Assembly: GCA_002311855.1 (NCBI GenBank)
Contig: DCAB01000012.1
Coordinates: forward strand, 125,785-189,784
Length of the DNA stretch: 64,000 nucleotides
Reading direction: 5' to 3'
DNA from: Candidatus Dadabacteria bacterium UBA1144
Lineage (GTDB): Bacteria > Desulfobacterota_D > UBA1144
Below, in pieces: positions 9,167 through 19,013 of this stretch (positions are counted from its first letter, which is position 1; each line of letters starts with the position of its first letter). The position numbers and the translations under genes are program-made. Under the pieces are notes generated by a model. The model saw only the letters and a list, made by a program, of their open reading frames with translations, had not been told where the DNA came from and searched no databases.

Positions 9167-10897
9167 TTATAAAGAATTAATTTTTCTAACTATCTTAATT
9201 AAAATCAAACAGCCAAGAACAATCGAAACAATCGATGAAAGCAAATTGCCAGTTACAAACTGGATAAGACCATAAATTAATATTAATATAGAGGAGGCAA
9301 ACAACATCGAGTTCATTAAAGGATAAAAAATGTTTGTGCTATCAGGAAAAACTTTTTTCTTATCAAAATTCCAAAATCCATCGGGCTTAATTTTATTATA
9401 AAATTTGGTTAATGTTTTATGTGTTTCGGGAGGAGTCATATAGGTAACTATTAGACCAATAAAAATAGAGAATGGGATTATCATGATTTTTGTAAAAAAA
9501 TTAACAGAAATTATATCAATCTTGCTAAGTACATAGATTATTAAACTTAAAATAATAGATGATATTAGAGCAGATATTTCGGACCAAGAATTTATTCTCC
9601 ACCAAAACCATCTTGCAATCAAGAAAAATCCAAGACCCGAGCTTACGCTCCATAAAAAAATCCATGCCTCCCCAATATTTTGGATTGAGAGCCCAACGAA
9701 TAGAGCCAAAAGAAGGAATACAACCGTAAAAATTTTTGATATACGAACATAATGCTCCTCGGATTTATTTTTTGAATAAAATCTTTTGTATAAATCGTTA
9801 ACAAGATAAGAAGATCCCCAATTTATTTGAGTACTAATCGTAGACATGTATGCAGCCAACAAAGTCACAATTAAAAATCCTTTGAATCCGCTTCCCACAT
9901 AATCCCTAATAAGCAAAGGATAGATTGTTTCATTGTCTAAGTTCTGATTGATTTCAGTTGGGAAAATAATTAATGTGCATATTCCAATAATAAGCCAAGG
10001 TGCAAATCTAAGAACATAATGATTGACTACAAACCATATTGTACCAAGAGCACCGTCTTTTTCAGATTTGGCTGAACACAATCTTTGTATTATATATCCT
10101 CCGCCATCCGAATTATGTGAAGACCACCAAACAATCGTCGCGTAACTGAGAAAAAGCATAAAATCATCTCCACTGAAAATTGAAGGAATCATCTTTAGTT
10201 TTTCAGGAGATATAGATTTAATAAGTTGAAAATAATTACTTAATCCACCGATTTCTGGGGAGCATATTAAAAGAATTGCCAAAATAATGGATCCAGCAAA
10301 TGCTATAAAATATTGTATGAAATCATTGACAACAACCCCTTTGAGGCCCGATGATGCTGTATAGAATAAGGCTACAAAAGTTACCACAATTAGTAATACC
10401 GTGCTATCAAAACCAAGTATAGTATTAAAGATTTTAAGAAAAGCACTAATGATCCACCCCGAAATTATTAAATTAAAGAAAGTTGAGAAGTAGAAAGCTT
10501 TAAATACTCTGAGATATCTTGCAGGGGTACCCGAATATCTGAGTTCAATAATCTGATTATCTGTAATAACTTCCGCTCGTCTCCAGTATCTTGAAAAAAA
10601 GAAAATCACCAAACAATGGGTGAAAAGAAAGGACCACCAAAACCAATTTTGCCAAATGCCAGGATTTCGTATCCATGAAATTACAACTATTGGTGTATCA
10701 ATAGATAGTGTTGTTGCAACCATGGATGTTCCTAAAAGCCACCAAGGAAGATTACGTTCAGAAACAAAGTATGATTTGATACTTTTTGAAGCCTGGCTTG
10801 AAAGATAAATCCCAATCGAGATACTCAGAACCAAGTAACAAACAATTATTATCAAATCAAAACTTGTTAAATATTTTAAAAAATCAAAATATTTCAT
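9167..10897 (-). CDS. Sodium:solute symporter (SSF family)
   Basis: Large integral membrane protein (576 residues, about 13-14 hydrophobic helices) of the SSF/SGLT fold. Family features are the N-terminal helix ending in GIYLSSQASKS, then SYFVSERNLPWWLLG and the STDTP-like ATTLSIDTPIVV segment of the sodium site; NWGSSYLVNDLYKRF occurs late. It overlaps nagZ by four bases and is the last gene of murQ-anmK-nagZ-SSF. I infer import of a peptidoglycan-derived or related amino sugar, but nothing in the sequence fixes the substrate. Confidence 0.88.
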   Translation of the reverse strand: MKYFDFLKYLTSFDLIIIVCYLVLSISIGIYLSSQASKSIKSYFVSERNLPWWLLGTSMVATTLSIDTPIVVISWIRNPGIWQNWFWWSFLFTHCLVIFFFSRYWRRAEVITDNQIIELRYSGTPARYLRVFKAFYFSTFFNLIISGWIISAFLKIFNTILGFDSTVLLIVVTFVALFYTASSGLKGVVVNDFIQYFIAFAGSIILAILLICSPEIGGLSNYFQLIKSISPEKLKMIPSIFSGDDFMLFLSYATIVWWSSHNSDGGGYIIQRLCSAKSEKDGALGTIWFVVNHYVLRFAPWLIIGICTLIIFPTEINQNLDNETIYPLLIRDYVGSGFKGFLIVTLLAAYMSTISTQINWGSSYLVNDLYKRFYSKNKSEEHYVRISKIFTVVFLLLALFVGLSIQNIGEAWIFLWSVSSGLGFFLIARWFWWRINSWSEISALISSIILSLIIYVLSKIDIISVNFFTKIMIIPFSIFIGLIVTYMTPPETHKTLTKFYNKIKPDGFWNFDKKKVFPDSTNIFYPLMNSMLFASSILILIYGLIQFVTGNLLSSIVSIVLGCLILIKIVRKINSL

Positions 10898-11883
10898 CGT
10901 TTTAAAAAACTCCTTGCTTTTGCTTTTAAATTATTGATTTTTTTTATCTTTTTGATAATTAATTCACTTGACTGAGAAAATATTCTATTAACTACTTTGA
11001 TAGCCTCTTTGGGGTCAACGGGATCCAAGATTAAATCTCCCCCGTTTCTAATAAAAGATTCTATTACATTTTCTTGCAAAAAATTTTCCGTCAAAGCCCC
11101 CATCCTTAGTGAGTCAGAAATTACAACTTTTTTATATCCCAATTTTTTCACAAGTAAATCATTCATAATTTTTTTAGACATTGAGGCAGGAATAGGTTCT
11201 CGATCAAAAGATAAATAATTAACATGGTTAAGCATAATCAACTCAACCTTATCAATTAAATTTACAAACGGGCTTATATGAGTTGAAAGTAATTCATCCA
11301 GTGAAAGGCTAGATTGTGTAATCTTCAGATGGGTATCACCAATCGCTGCACCCTGCCCTGGAAAATGTTTCAGGCAAGGTACGATTTTGTTCGAATAACA
11401 AGAATCTATGAACAAAGAGGCTATTCGTGTAATTACTTCTGGATCATTAGAATAAGACCTACCTTTTAGGATTTCTTGATTAAATATATTTACGTCTACT
11501 ACCGGGGCCAAATTAAAAGATATTTGATTTTCATATAATTCCATATTAATTTCAAAAAATTTTTTTATGATTTCTTTTTTTTCATTCGAGACAAGATCCT
11601 TTACATCGAATTTTTTCCCAACATCACATCTGTGTCCGAAGCCATTTTCTGCATCAATGAAAAATAGAATTTTGGTTTCTGATTTTTTTTGAAGTTCTTT
11701 CTTGAGAAAATTGAATCTTTCAATTGGAAATGTCACCTTTTCCCCGAATTTGATTTCTTCGCTGGCAAACAAAATGAATGAATCAAAATGAAATTTGTTT
11801 ACTAGGTTAATTGCATTGCTCAAAGATGAATCAGAATTAACGTTAATCCTTGGCACTATCAGATTCGATAAATTTTTATTCAT
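10894..11883 (-). CDS. nagZ: Beta-N-acetylhexosaminidase NagZ (GH3)
   Basis: Removes GlcNAc from GlcNAc-anhydroMurNAc muropeptides during cell-wall recycling. Of 329 residues, GH3/NagZ landmarks are FIDAENGFG (75-83), APVVDVN (126-132), CLKHFPGQG (170-178), the Asp-His acid/base dyad D183/H185 (GDTHL) and the nucleophile D257 in VISDSLRMGAL. The usual SDD is SDS here, keeping the catalytic first Asp. No signal peptide is visible, so it should act in the cytosol on imported fragments. One base separates it from anmK upstream; it overlaps the SSF gene by four. Confidence 0.93.
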   Translation of the reverse strand: MNKNLSNLIVPRINVNSDSSLSNAINLVNKFHFDSFILFASEEIKFGEKVTFPIERFNFLKKELQKKSETKILFFIDAENGFGHRCDVGKKFDVKDLVSNEKKEIIKKFFEINMELYENQISFNLAPVVDVNIFNQEILKGRSYSNDPEVITRIASLFIDSCYSNKIVPCLKHFPGQGAAIGDTHLKITQSSLSLDELLSTHISPFVNLIDKVELIMLNHVNYLSFDREPIPASMSKKIMNDLLVKKLGYKKVVISDSLRMGALTENFLQENVIESFIRNGGDLILDPVDPKEAIKVVNRIFSQSSELIIKKIKKINNLKAKARSFLKR

Positions 11884-11884
11884 A

Positions 11885-13036
11885 TTATGGCGTGGAGATT
11901 TTTCCTAAAAGTATTTTTTTATTTGATCCAGTAAGATTTTCAAGAAGAATCCTTTTGTTTGTAATTCTCAAATATGCTAACAGTGCAAACAAAATTGATT
12001 CTTTATATTTAGACGGCATACCTAATTCATCAGATTTGATAAAATTCAATTGTGGCAATCTCTCTTCAAGTTTTGATACAAGAAATTTATTTTTAACCCC
12101 ACCACCTGACAGAATCACCATTCTGGGTAATGAAAATGGAAAAATAAATCTCTCATAAGATCTCGCAATCGATTCAACTGTTGCGATTGATAAGGTTGCC
12201 AATAAATCGTTAAACTTAATTTTCTTTTTAATTGAATAATTGTACAAATCATTAGCATATTCTATTCCAAACTCTCTATTCCCAGTAGATTTTGGAGGAA
12301 GTAAATCAAAATATGGGTTTGATAAAAGCTTATCTAAAAGTGCATAGTTTATTTTTCCTTTCCGTGCCATTGAACCATTTTCATCATAAAAAATCTTTCC
12401 TTTTGATTTTATACGCATAACTTTATCTATCAGAGAATTTGCAGGGCCTGAATCATAGCCAATACATTTTGAAAGTTTTGATTCTACTAATGTTGAATTG
12501 GCAATACCACCAAGATTTTGACAAATAAAAGGCCTTTTAATTTCAGGGAAAAGATAATAGTCCAAAATTGGAGCAAGTGGTGCGCCCGCCCCACCTGTAA
12601 TAATATCTTTTTTTCTGAAATCAAAAATCGTCAATATTCCTGTATTTTGAGAAACTGAATCAGCTTCAGTTATTTGTATAGATACAGTTCTATTCAAATC
12701 TTGAGAATGGTGAATAGTTTGTCCATGCAAGCCAATTGCATCAATTTTTGAATTTTGTATTTTATTTTTTTTTAAGAAAAAATTAATTTTCTTAGCTACA
12801 AAATCTCCTAATTTTAAACTAAGGCTTTCAATATCAGATATTTTGGAGCTTGGGCCAGAATACAAAATTTCCCTTTGCAAAACAGTTGGGTACTTAAAAG
12901 AACTAAAATGCAGCAATTTAAATAGTTGGGTATTTGATGCTTGACTACTAAATCTTAATAAAGAAATATCCAGCGAGTCTGCTGATGTACCCGAATTAAC
13001 TCCTAATATTTTCATAGTATTTTTTTCTTTTATCAT
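11885..13036 (-). CDS. anmK: Anhydro-N-acetylmuramic acid kinase
   Basis: Opens and phosphorylates 1,6-anhydroMurNAc to MurNAc-6-phosphate, the MurQ substrate. ASKHA-fold signatures are GVNSGTSADSLD near the start, LHGQTIHH, the catalytic-Asp motif GYDSGPANSLID, and LSGGGVKN. At 383 residues it is of normal size. Two starts are possible: the ATG at 13036, eight bases after the murQ stop, and the ATG at 13015, which gives the family's usual start (MKILGVNSG). Neither has a strong ribosome-binding site. Upstream of nagZ by one base. Confidence 0.94.
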   Translation of the reverse strand: MIKEKNTMKILGVNSGTSADSLDISLLRFSSQASNTQLFKLLHFSSFKYPTVLQREILYSGPSSKISDIESLSLKLGDFVAKKINFFLKKNKIQNSKIDAIGLHGQTIHHSQDLNRTVSIQITEADSVSQNTGILTIFDFRKKDIITGGAGAPLAPILDYYLFPEIKRPFICQNLGGIANSTLVESKLSKCIGYDSGPANSLIDKVMRIKSKGKIFYDENGSMARKGKINYALLDKLLSNPYFDLLPPKSTGNREFGIEYANDLYNYSIKKKIKFNDLLATLSIATVESIARSYERFIFPFSLPRMVILSGGGVKNKFLVSKLEERLPQLNFIKSDELGMPSKYKESILFALLAYLRITNKRILLENLTGSNKKILLGKISTP

Positions 13037-13044
13037 ATATCTTT

Positions 13045-13929
13045 TTATTCTTTGAATAATTCCTTTAAAGATAAAGTTTTGGATAAATCTTTTGCTTTAT
13101 CGTAATTCATTTTTTTCTTAAACATGATTAATGCTATCCTCGTGTTCCATTTACTTTTTTTTAATAGCTGGAGAGATTTTTTTTGATTCAAATTAAGAAG
13201 AATCGACAAATTTCTCAAGGTTCTTGCCTTGAGTTTTTTTGTAGTGGGCGAGATATCTATCATCATATTTTTATAAACTTTTTCTGCTTTAATCATTGCA
13301 GTAGTAGTAATAATATTTAATACATTTTTTGTGATTGTTCCTGATTTAAGCCGAGTAGATCCCGCTACAAATTCCGGACCAACATCAAGTATAATATCGA
13401 AATCTGAGATTTTATGTTTTTGTTTGTTACAAGTAATAAAAATTGTTTTTGAATTTATTCTCTTAGCATAATTAATCGCTGAAATAACATAATTCGTTGT
13501 AGCACTCGCTGAAATTCCGATTAAAAGATCATTTTTTGAAAAACCCTTTTTAATTAAATCATCTCTAGAATTAATCTTTGAATCTTCTGCTCCTTCGATA
13601 GCTCTGAAAGTCGCCCTATTGCCTCCAGCTATTAAACCGACAATTTTAGTTGGTGAAGTGCCAAAAGTAGGGGGACATTCAGCCGCCTCAAGTATACCAA
13701 GTCTTCCACTAGTTCCAGCTCCAATAAAGAATATTCTGGACCTACTGGAAAATGCTTCAAAGAATATTTTGGTTGCCTTGGCAATTTTTCTTGAATTCTT
13801 TTTTAAGATTTTATGTATTACTTCTTCCTCGCTAATAAAAGCGTCAACTATTTCATCAATAGTCTTAGAGTCGGTATCGATTCGCTTATTTATTCTCTCG
13901 GTAGAAAGGTCTTTAAAAATATCTTTCAT
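13045..13929 (-). CDS. murQ: N-acetylmuramic acid 6-phosphate etherase
   Basis: Cleaves the lactyl ether of MurNAc-6-P to give GlcNAc-6-P and D-lactate. The SIS-domain signature GAGTSGRLGILEAAECPPTF spans 70-89, followed by the second conserved segment FRAIEGAEDS. The frame extends to 13968, but the ATG at 13929 has GAAGG nine bases upstream and gives 294 residues, matching MurQ. First gene of the murQ-anmK-nagZ-SSF unit; a GlcNAc-6-P deacetylase (NagA) is not in the window. D-lactate could in principle feed the GlcD-like oxidase at 19014-20384, which is speculative. Confidence 0.94.
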   Translation of the reverse strand: MKDIFKDLSTERINKRIDTDSKTIDEIVDAFISEEEVIHKILKKNSRKIAKATKIFFEAFSSRSRIFFIGAGTSGRLGILEAAECPPTFGTSPTKIVGLIAGGNRATFRAIEGAEDSKINSRDDLIKKGFSKNDLLIGISASATTNYVISAINYAKRINSKTIFITCNKQKHKISDFDIILDVGPEFVAGSTRLKSGTITKNVLNIITTTAMIKAEKVYKNMMIDISPTTKKLKARTLRNLSILLNLNQKKSLQLLKKSKWNTRIALIMFKKKMNYDKAKDLSKTLSLKELFKE

Positions 13930-14031
13930 ATGATGAGCCTTCGGTAATTTAATTATAACAAACAACATGTAAATTATTATTAATTTTAGACTTCCAATAT
14001 CATTAATTTCTATATAAAATATATTAATCCA

Positions 14032-15600
14032 ATGAACAAAATCAGTACTGCTCTAATCAGTGTTTGGGATAAATCCAGTCTAGATATACTTGCAAAGAAG
14101 TTGATCGAGGTTGGCATAGAGATAATCTCTAGCGGTGGTACCGCCAAATTTCTCAGGGAGAATGGTATTCAAGTCAAAGATGTATCAGATATTACTGGAT
14201 TTCCGGAAATGCTAGATGGGAGAGTAAAAACACTTCATCCCAAGATTCATGCCGGTATATTGGCCATTAGAAATAATAATCAACATATAGTCGACCTTGA
14301 AAATCAATCAATAAATCCTATAGATTTAGTAATTGTTAATTTTTATCCTTTCGAAAAAACCATTGAAAATAAAGACGTAGCTTTTCAAGAAGTCATTGAG
14401 AATATTGATATTGGTGGACCGACAATAGTAAGAGCAGCAGCTAAAAATTTCCAAGATGTAAGTGTCGTGGTTGATACTTCAGATTACGAGATTCTTATTA
14501 GTAAAATTTCTAACGGTATCTTAACTATGGATAAAGAATTGAATTACAACCTAGCAAAGAAAGCCTTTTCGTATGTTGCAAAGTATGATGCCGTCATATC
14601 CAATCATTTGGGGATCCTAAATCTTGATAATTCAAAAAATAAGATGCCTGAGACATTAACTCTTCACTATAAAAAATCATATGACTTACGATATGGAGAG
14701 AATCCTCATCAGGAAGGATCTTTTTTTGTTGAAGACAATATTGTTGGGCCTTGTATTGCTAATTCAGTCCAACTACAAGGCAAAGAACTCTCCTTGAATA
14801 ACATCTACGATGCCAATTCTTGTTTAGAAACGGTTAAAGAATTTAAAACTAACGCCTGTGTGATAGTAAAACACAATAATCCTTGTGGTGTTGCAGAACA
14901 TAAAAGACTTCTCCAGGCATATATTGATGCAAGAGACTGCGATCCAACAAGTGCATTTGGAGGAATAGTCGCTTTTAATAACAAAGTCACAAAGGGCTTA
15001 GCCGAAGAAATAGCAAAAACTTTTATTGAAGTACTAGTCGCACCTGAATATTCTGATGATGCTTTAGAAATCTTAAAGAGTAAATCTAATCTTAGAGTTC
15101 TTAAAACTCCTCCCTTCTCTGAGAAAAATAAAAATCTAATGGATATAAAAAAAGTAGTTGGTGGCATTCTTTATCAGGATTCTGATCTTGAATCTGATAA
15201 AGATTTTACAGATTACACGGTAGCCACTGAAAGGGCCCCAACAAATAAAGAAATTAAAACTCTCTTGTTAGCTTGGAAAGTTTGCAAAAATGTGAAATCT
15301 AATGCTATAGTGCTCGCAAGAGAAAACAAGACTGTTGGAATTGGAGCTGGACAAATGAATAGAGTCAATTCGGTCCAATTAGCGAGAATAAAGGGGGAGG
15401 AGCACTATGGAACAAAAGGGTCAGTTTTGGCTTCAGATGCTTTTTTTCCATTTAGAGATGGTGTAGATGAGGCTGCAAAATCCGGTGTCACAGCTATAGT
15501 TCAGCCTGGTGGATCAATAAGAGACGAAGAAGTTATTGCAGCTGCCAATGAAAACAATATCGCTATGATATTTGTTGGGATTAGACACTTCAAACATTAG
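14032..15600 (+). CDS. purH: Bifunctional AICAR transformylase / IMP cyclohydrolase
   Basis: Catalyses the last two steps of IMP synthesis. The N-terminal MGS-like cyclohydrolase domain shows GGTAKFLRENG, DGRVKTLHPKIHAG and NIDIGGPT. The C-terminal transformylase domain shows LRYGENPHQ and KHNNPCGVA, and the protein ends GIRHFKH as in the family. The 522-residue length is normal. No ribosome-binding site is visible before the ATG; the AT-rich sequence immediately upstream leaves room only for a very short leader. Divergent from murQ (102-base gap); the stop overlaps the convergent TolC-like gene by four bases. Confidence 0.97.
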   Translation: MNKISTALISVWDKSSLDILAKKLIEVGIEIISSGGTAKFLRENGIQVKDVSDITGFPEMLDGRVKTLHPKIHAGILAIRNNNQHIVDLENQSINPIDLVIVNFYPFEKTIENKDVAFQEVIENIDIGGPTIVRAAAKNFQDVSVVVDTSDYEILISKISNGILTMDKELNYNLAKKAFSYVAKYDAVISNHLGILNLDNSKNKMPETLTLHYKKSYDLRYGENPHQEGSFFVEDNIVGPCIANSVQLQGKELSLNNIYDANSCLETVKEFKTNACVIVKHNNPCGVAEHKRLLQAYIDARDCDPTSAFGGIVAFNNKVTKGLAEEIAKTFIEVLVAPEYSDDALEILKSKSNLRVLKTPPFSEKNKNLMDIKKVVGGILYQDSDLESDKDFTDYTVATERAPTNKEIKTLLLAWKVCKNVKSNAIVLARENKTVGIGAGQMNRVNSVQLARIKGEEHYGTKGSVLASDAFFPFRDGVDEAAKSGVTAIVQPGGSIRDEEVIAAANENNIAMIFVGIRHFKH

Positions 15601-17108
15601 TTATCTAAGATTATCTTTCTTTCTTTTATTAAAATTCCGAGTGAATATTCCAATGAAGCAATTGAAATATTATAATTGGATAGTGCTTTATTATATTCAG
15701 CCTGAGCATAAATCATGTCTCTTTGTGCCTCTAAAACATCCCTTGTTTTTGCCATGCCAATTTTAAACCTTTCCTCCTCGATCTTTAATACTTCATCCTT
15801 TAAGGACAAATATAACTTCGAAGACTCAACATTTTTTATACTCGACATTAGCTCTCTATAAGAATTTCTTGTATCTAGATTTATCGAATCTAACAACTTA
15901 TTCAGCAATGATATTCTTTGATTTCTTTGGGCAATCGCTATTTCGTATCTACCTTCAGCAGCATTATTGTTCAGTGGAATAGTTAGTTTTGCCCCAATAC
16001 TCCAAGATTTGTTTTCTAAAGATTTCAATGTATCCATGGAATCCGAGAAACCTTCATCATATTTAGATGCAATTCTAGGTACACCTAAAATTGTTGTTGA
16101 ATAATCAGAATTTTTAGAACCACCTAGACCTGCGTATGCTAAAGATGCTTCAATATCAAAATCAGGTAACAACTGATTGGAATAATATTTAACGAGTTGT
16201 TTGGAATTTTCAAGTTGCATAGATTCCTGTCTAATCTCTGGCCTATTGTTTATGGCAATATATTCTAGTTCAGATTCATCGAACTGCTTTAATATTTTTT
16301 TCTCGACATAATCATCAACAATAATTTTCTGAGATAGTGGTAATGACAAGGACAATTTTAATAAATCTGACGAAGCTTGATAAGCGTTTTCCGCTTTAAT
16401 AAGGTTGACTTTTCTAAAAGCAACTTCTGACTGAGCCTGCAATAAAGCAATCTTAGGCAAAGTACCTATCTCGATTTCAATTCTATTTTTTTCTACTAAA
16501 TCTTCAGCAAGTCTAAGTGAGAAATAAGCAAGTTCAAGGTTCTTGTCAGCATATACCACATTCCAATATTTTGTTTCGACGTCCAATATTGTTGAAGCGA
16601 TAATTCTTTCAAGTTCAATTTTAGATATTTCATTATTTCTCTTCGCAATTATTATTTTAGAATTATTTATATTGGTTCCGAAATCTCTGAACAAATTTTG
16701 TCTCAATGTAAATTCTAGACTCGTTTCCCACCGAGGGCTAATTGCACTTGTTCCCAAATCAGTTTTGGTTTTGTTTATCTCGACATCAAATAGACTATAA
16801 TGTGTTCCCGTAGGCAAATAGCCTTCAAATTCTAAACTTGCAGAGGTCAAATCTTCATTTATAACATTATCCTTGGCAAAGGCCGAAGTAGAGGGCGTAG
16901 TTGAATCGATATAATTTAATTCAATAGTCAAATTCGGATCGTATATGGATCGAGATTCTTTTATTTCACCAAAACGTAATTCTAATTCAGCTTCTTGAAT
17001 GATTATATCCCTATTGTTTTTTAAAGCATATTGTATTGCATCTTCCAATGAGATTGAAAAAGTGGGAGCTACAAGTACGAAAAAGAACAGAAGTACTTTT
17101 AGAATCAT
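15597..17108 (-). CDS. TolC-like outer-membrane efflux protein
   Basis: A 503-residue protein with a signal peptide (about 1-18) followed by SLEDAIQYALKNNRDI, the typical start of outer-membrane efflux proteins, then two long alpha-helical repeats alternating with short strand regions (for example around 190-260 and 415-495). It should form a trimeric channel across the outer membrane and periplasm. No adaptor or inner-membrane pump gene is adjacent, so the exported substrate is unknown. The porin-type gene upstream is separated from it by an intrinsic terminator. Confidence 0.88.
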   Translation of the reverse strand: MILKVLLFFFVLVAPTFSISLEDAIQYALKNNRDIIIQEAELELRFGEIKESRSIYDPNLTIELNYIDSTTPSTSAFAKDNVINEDLTSASLEFEGYLPTGTHYSLFDVEINKTKTDLGTSAISPRWETSLEFTLRQNLFRDFGTNINNSKIIIAKRNNEISKIELERIIASTILDVETKYWNVVYADKNLELAYFSLRLAEDLVEKNRIEIEIGTLPKIALLQAQSEVAFRKVNLIKAENAYQASSDLLKLSLSLPLSQKIIVDDYVEKKILKQFDESELEYIAINNRPEIRQESMQLENSKQLVKYYSNQLLPDFDIEASLAYAGLGGSKNSDYSTTILGVPRIASKYDEGFSDSMDTLKSLENKSWSIGAKLTIPLNNNAAEGRYEIAIAQRNQRISLLNKLLDSINLDTRNSYRELMSSIKNVESSKLYLSLKDEVLKIEEERFKIGMAKTRDVLEAQRDMIYAQAEYNKALSNYNISIASLEYSLGILIKERKIILDN

Positions 17109-17130
17109 TGTTATTAATGTATCAGATTAT

Positions 17131-17163
17131 AAAAAAAAAGGGAGTCCTAAAATTAGGACTCCC
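17131..17163 (-). terminator. Intrinsic terminator after the 545-residue barrel gene
   Basis: An 11-base perfect inverted repeat (17140-17150 and 17153-17163, two-base loop) is followed on the minus strand by nine uridines (17139-17131). It starts 22 bases after the barrel gene's stop. This is the clearest Rho-independent terminator in the window and should separate that gene from the TolC-like gene. Confidence 0.92.
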
Positions 17164-17185
17164 TGTAATAGCGTTAAACTAAATA

Positions 17186-18823
17186 CTATTTAGTTGCGGC
17201 AGGAGCTTTAAAGAAATCATCAATAAAGATCATTAATCTAGATTGAAACGCCCAGATATTTCCTTCTGTTTCAAGTAAAGATTTTGCCCGCATACCACTA
17301 GTATTATTGTAGGCTTGAGCAATTAAAGCATCCTCAAGACCGCTACCTACATCAATATATGAACCAATTAATGAAAGTTCAACTCCATCAACTAGATCCA
17401 TTGAATATGTAGCTTCATACTCAGTACCTATATAGTCATCGATAGTACCTACTGTACCATCAGATGCACCAGCATTAGCACCTATATTTTGGTCGGCTGG
17501 ATTGTCATTTTCATTCCATGCCATGATAACTTGAAGATTCAAATTATCACCATTTGCAAGGCCATAATCTATGGCACCTCTTAGATAACTCGCATTAATA
17601 ACACTTCCTGATCTTTGATAAAGAGTAGGAATAACGTGTTTAAATAACAGGTTATCGAGATTGTAAGCACCACTAAATCTTATGATAGAACCCTCATAGT
17701 CATTTGAGGTTGTATTTCTCTCATCACCAGGTGATGTACCAGCTTCAATTAGTAGTTTTGAAAATGGAGCTGTTCCATCAACTGTTAATCTAGCTGCTGC
17801 AACATAGTTGGTTCTCTTAACAACCAATTGGTCTTGGTTGGCATCAAGTGAAGCCTCAGGTGACAAGTCACCGTATGCACCAGTATATTCTGTAATGAAC
17901 TGCCATCCATCACCTGAATATTGCATATAAGCACTATAAAGTGCTAGCGCCATGTCATATCTGTACATGGTCCCTGCAATAGACATATTGTTTTGTTCTA
18001 TAAATGGGAACAGATAAGCACCATAGACTAAATTACCATTTGCTATAATCACAGCACTAGCTAAATAATCTACAGTTTGACCATTACCGTCAAACAGTCC
18101 AAAAGAACTGTCAGAACTATGGCTTCCAACTTCAAAGTCACTACCACCACCAAGATAATCAGAAACTAACACTAATGTTAAGCTTCCCAATGGTGTACCA
18201 AAAGCTTTTAACCAAAGTAAACGATCGACGTTAAAACCCTTGTCTGAATAAGGATCATGACCACCGTTTGCATATATACCCATAGCAAAGTCAAATGGTT
18301 GTCTTCCGATTCTTACGAAACCTTTATCACCTAAGTTAATATCTGCATGCATGTACTTAACTGTGAAACTTCCGTAATCTTCATCGATAGCATCATCACC
18401 CCAAAGAAAAGCACCGCCAAACCTGTCGGTGTATCTTAGGTCATCCATAACAACACCACCACTTTCTGAACCATCAGAGTCTTCACCAAACAGACCACCA
18501 GTAGCACCACCAGCAATAGCATTACTTAGAACATCAATTGACGATCTAATTGTAACTGCATCACTAAGGACTAATTGAGGTGTTAGACGAAGAGTCATAT
18601 CAGCAAAGTGGATATGCTCACCAGTAGTATCACTATCTAAACCACCAGCTAAGTTTAACAACTCGGCAGGTGTAAGAATGTTATGATACGTGGCATTATG
18701 GAGTGATCTCCAACGAAACCGCATAAAACTTGGGAATCCGCCAAGGCTTAGTTCCACAGCAAAAGATGGAATAGCTAGACCAAGAGCAAAGACCAAAGTT
18801 AATACATATTTCATAATACGCAT
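17186..18823 (-). CDS. Putative outer-membrane beta-barrel (porin-like) protein
   Basis: A 545-residue protein with a clear signal peptide (MKYVLTLVFALGLAIPSFA, cleavage near residue 22). The mature part alternates hydrophobic and polar residues and is rich in Gly, Asp, Ser and Tyr, as in large barrels. I do not recognise a named family; segments such as GFVRIGRQPFDFAMGIYANG resemble long-chain or Deltaproteobacteria-type porins. The ATG at 18823 follows an unusually strong AAGGAGGT. With its own promoter and terminator it looks like an abundant, singly transcribed surface protein. It is acidic, unlike its lysine-rich neighbours. Confidence 0.78.
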   Translation of the reverse strand: MRIMKYVLTLVFALGLAIPSFAVELSLGGFPSFMRFRWRSLHNATYHNILTPAELLNLAGGLDSDTTGEHIHFADMTLRLTPQLVLSDAVTIRSSIDVLSNAIAGGATGGLFGEDSDGSESGGVVMDDLRYTDRFGGAFLWGDDAIDEDYGSFTVKYMHADINLGDKGFVRIGRQPFDFAMGIYANGGHDPYSDKGFNVDRLLWLKAFGTPLGSLTLVLVSDYLGGGSDFEVGSHSSDSSFGLFDGNGQTVDYLASAVIIANGNLVYGAYLFPFIEQNNMSIAGTMYRYDMALALYSAYMQYSGDGWQFITEYTGAYGDLSPEASLDANQDQLVVKRTNYVAAARLTVDGTAPFSKLLIEAGTSPGDERNTTSNDYEGSIIRFSGAYNLDNLLFKHVIPTLYQRSGSVINASYLRGAIDYGLANGDNLNLQVIMAWNENDNPADQNIGANAGASDGTVGTIDDYIGTEYEATYSMDLVDGVELSLIGSYIDVGSGLEDALIAQAYNNTSGMRAKSLLETEGNIWAFQSRLMIFIDDFFKAPAATK

Positions 18824-18853
18824 CTCTCTACCTCCTTTTTGTAAAGATACATA

Positions 18854-18883
18854 ACTATATTGTATTTTTGCCCTCTAAGTCAA
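18854..18883 (-). promoter_or_regulatory. Sigma-70-like promoter of the barrel gene
   Basis: On the minus strand, TTGACT (18883-18878) and TATAGT (18859-18854) are separated by 18 bases, each matching consensus at five of six positions. Transcription would start near 18847, giving a short leader that ends in the strong AAGGAGGT before the ATG at 18823. Confidence 0.65.
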
Positions 18884-19013
18884 GGTATTTGTTAATTTTT
18901 TCTTAAGAAATCTTGTGGTTTTTGCTTAACAAAATCATTCTTTTGACAATTTTATCTCTTAATCTGATAAAGATTTAAAAAAGATCAAGCATTACAGGTA
19001 GTTGGATGATTTA

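Noticed and set aside
13930..13968. Upstream in-frame extension of murQ
   Set aside because: The ATG at 13929 has GAAGG at suitable distance and gives the expected length.
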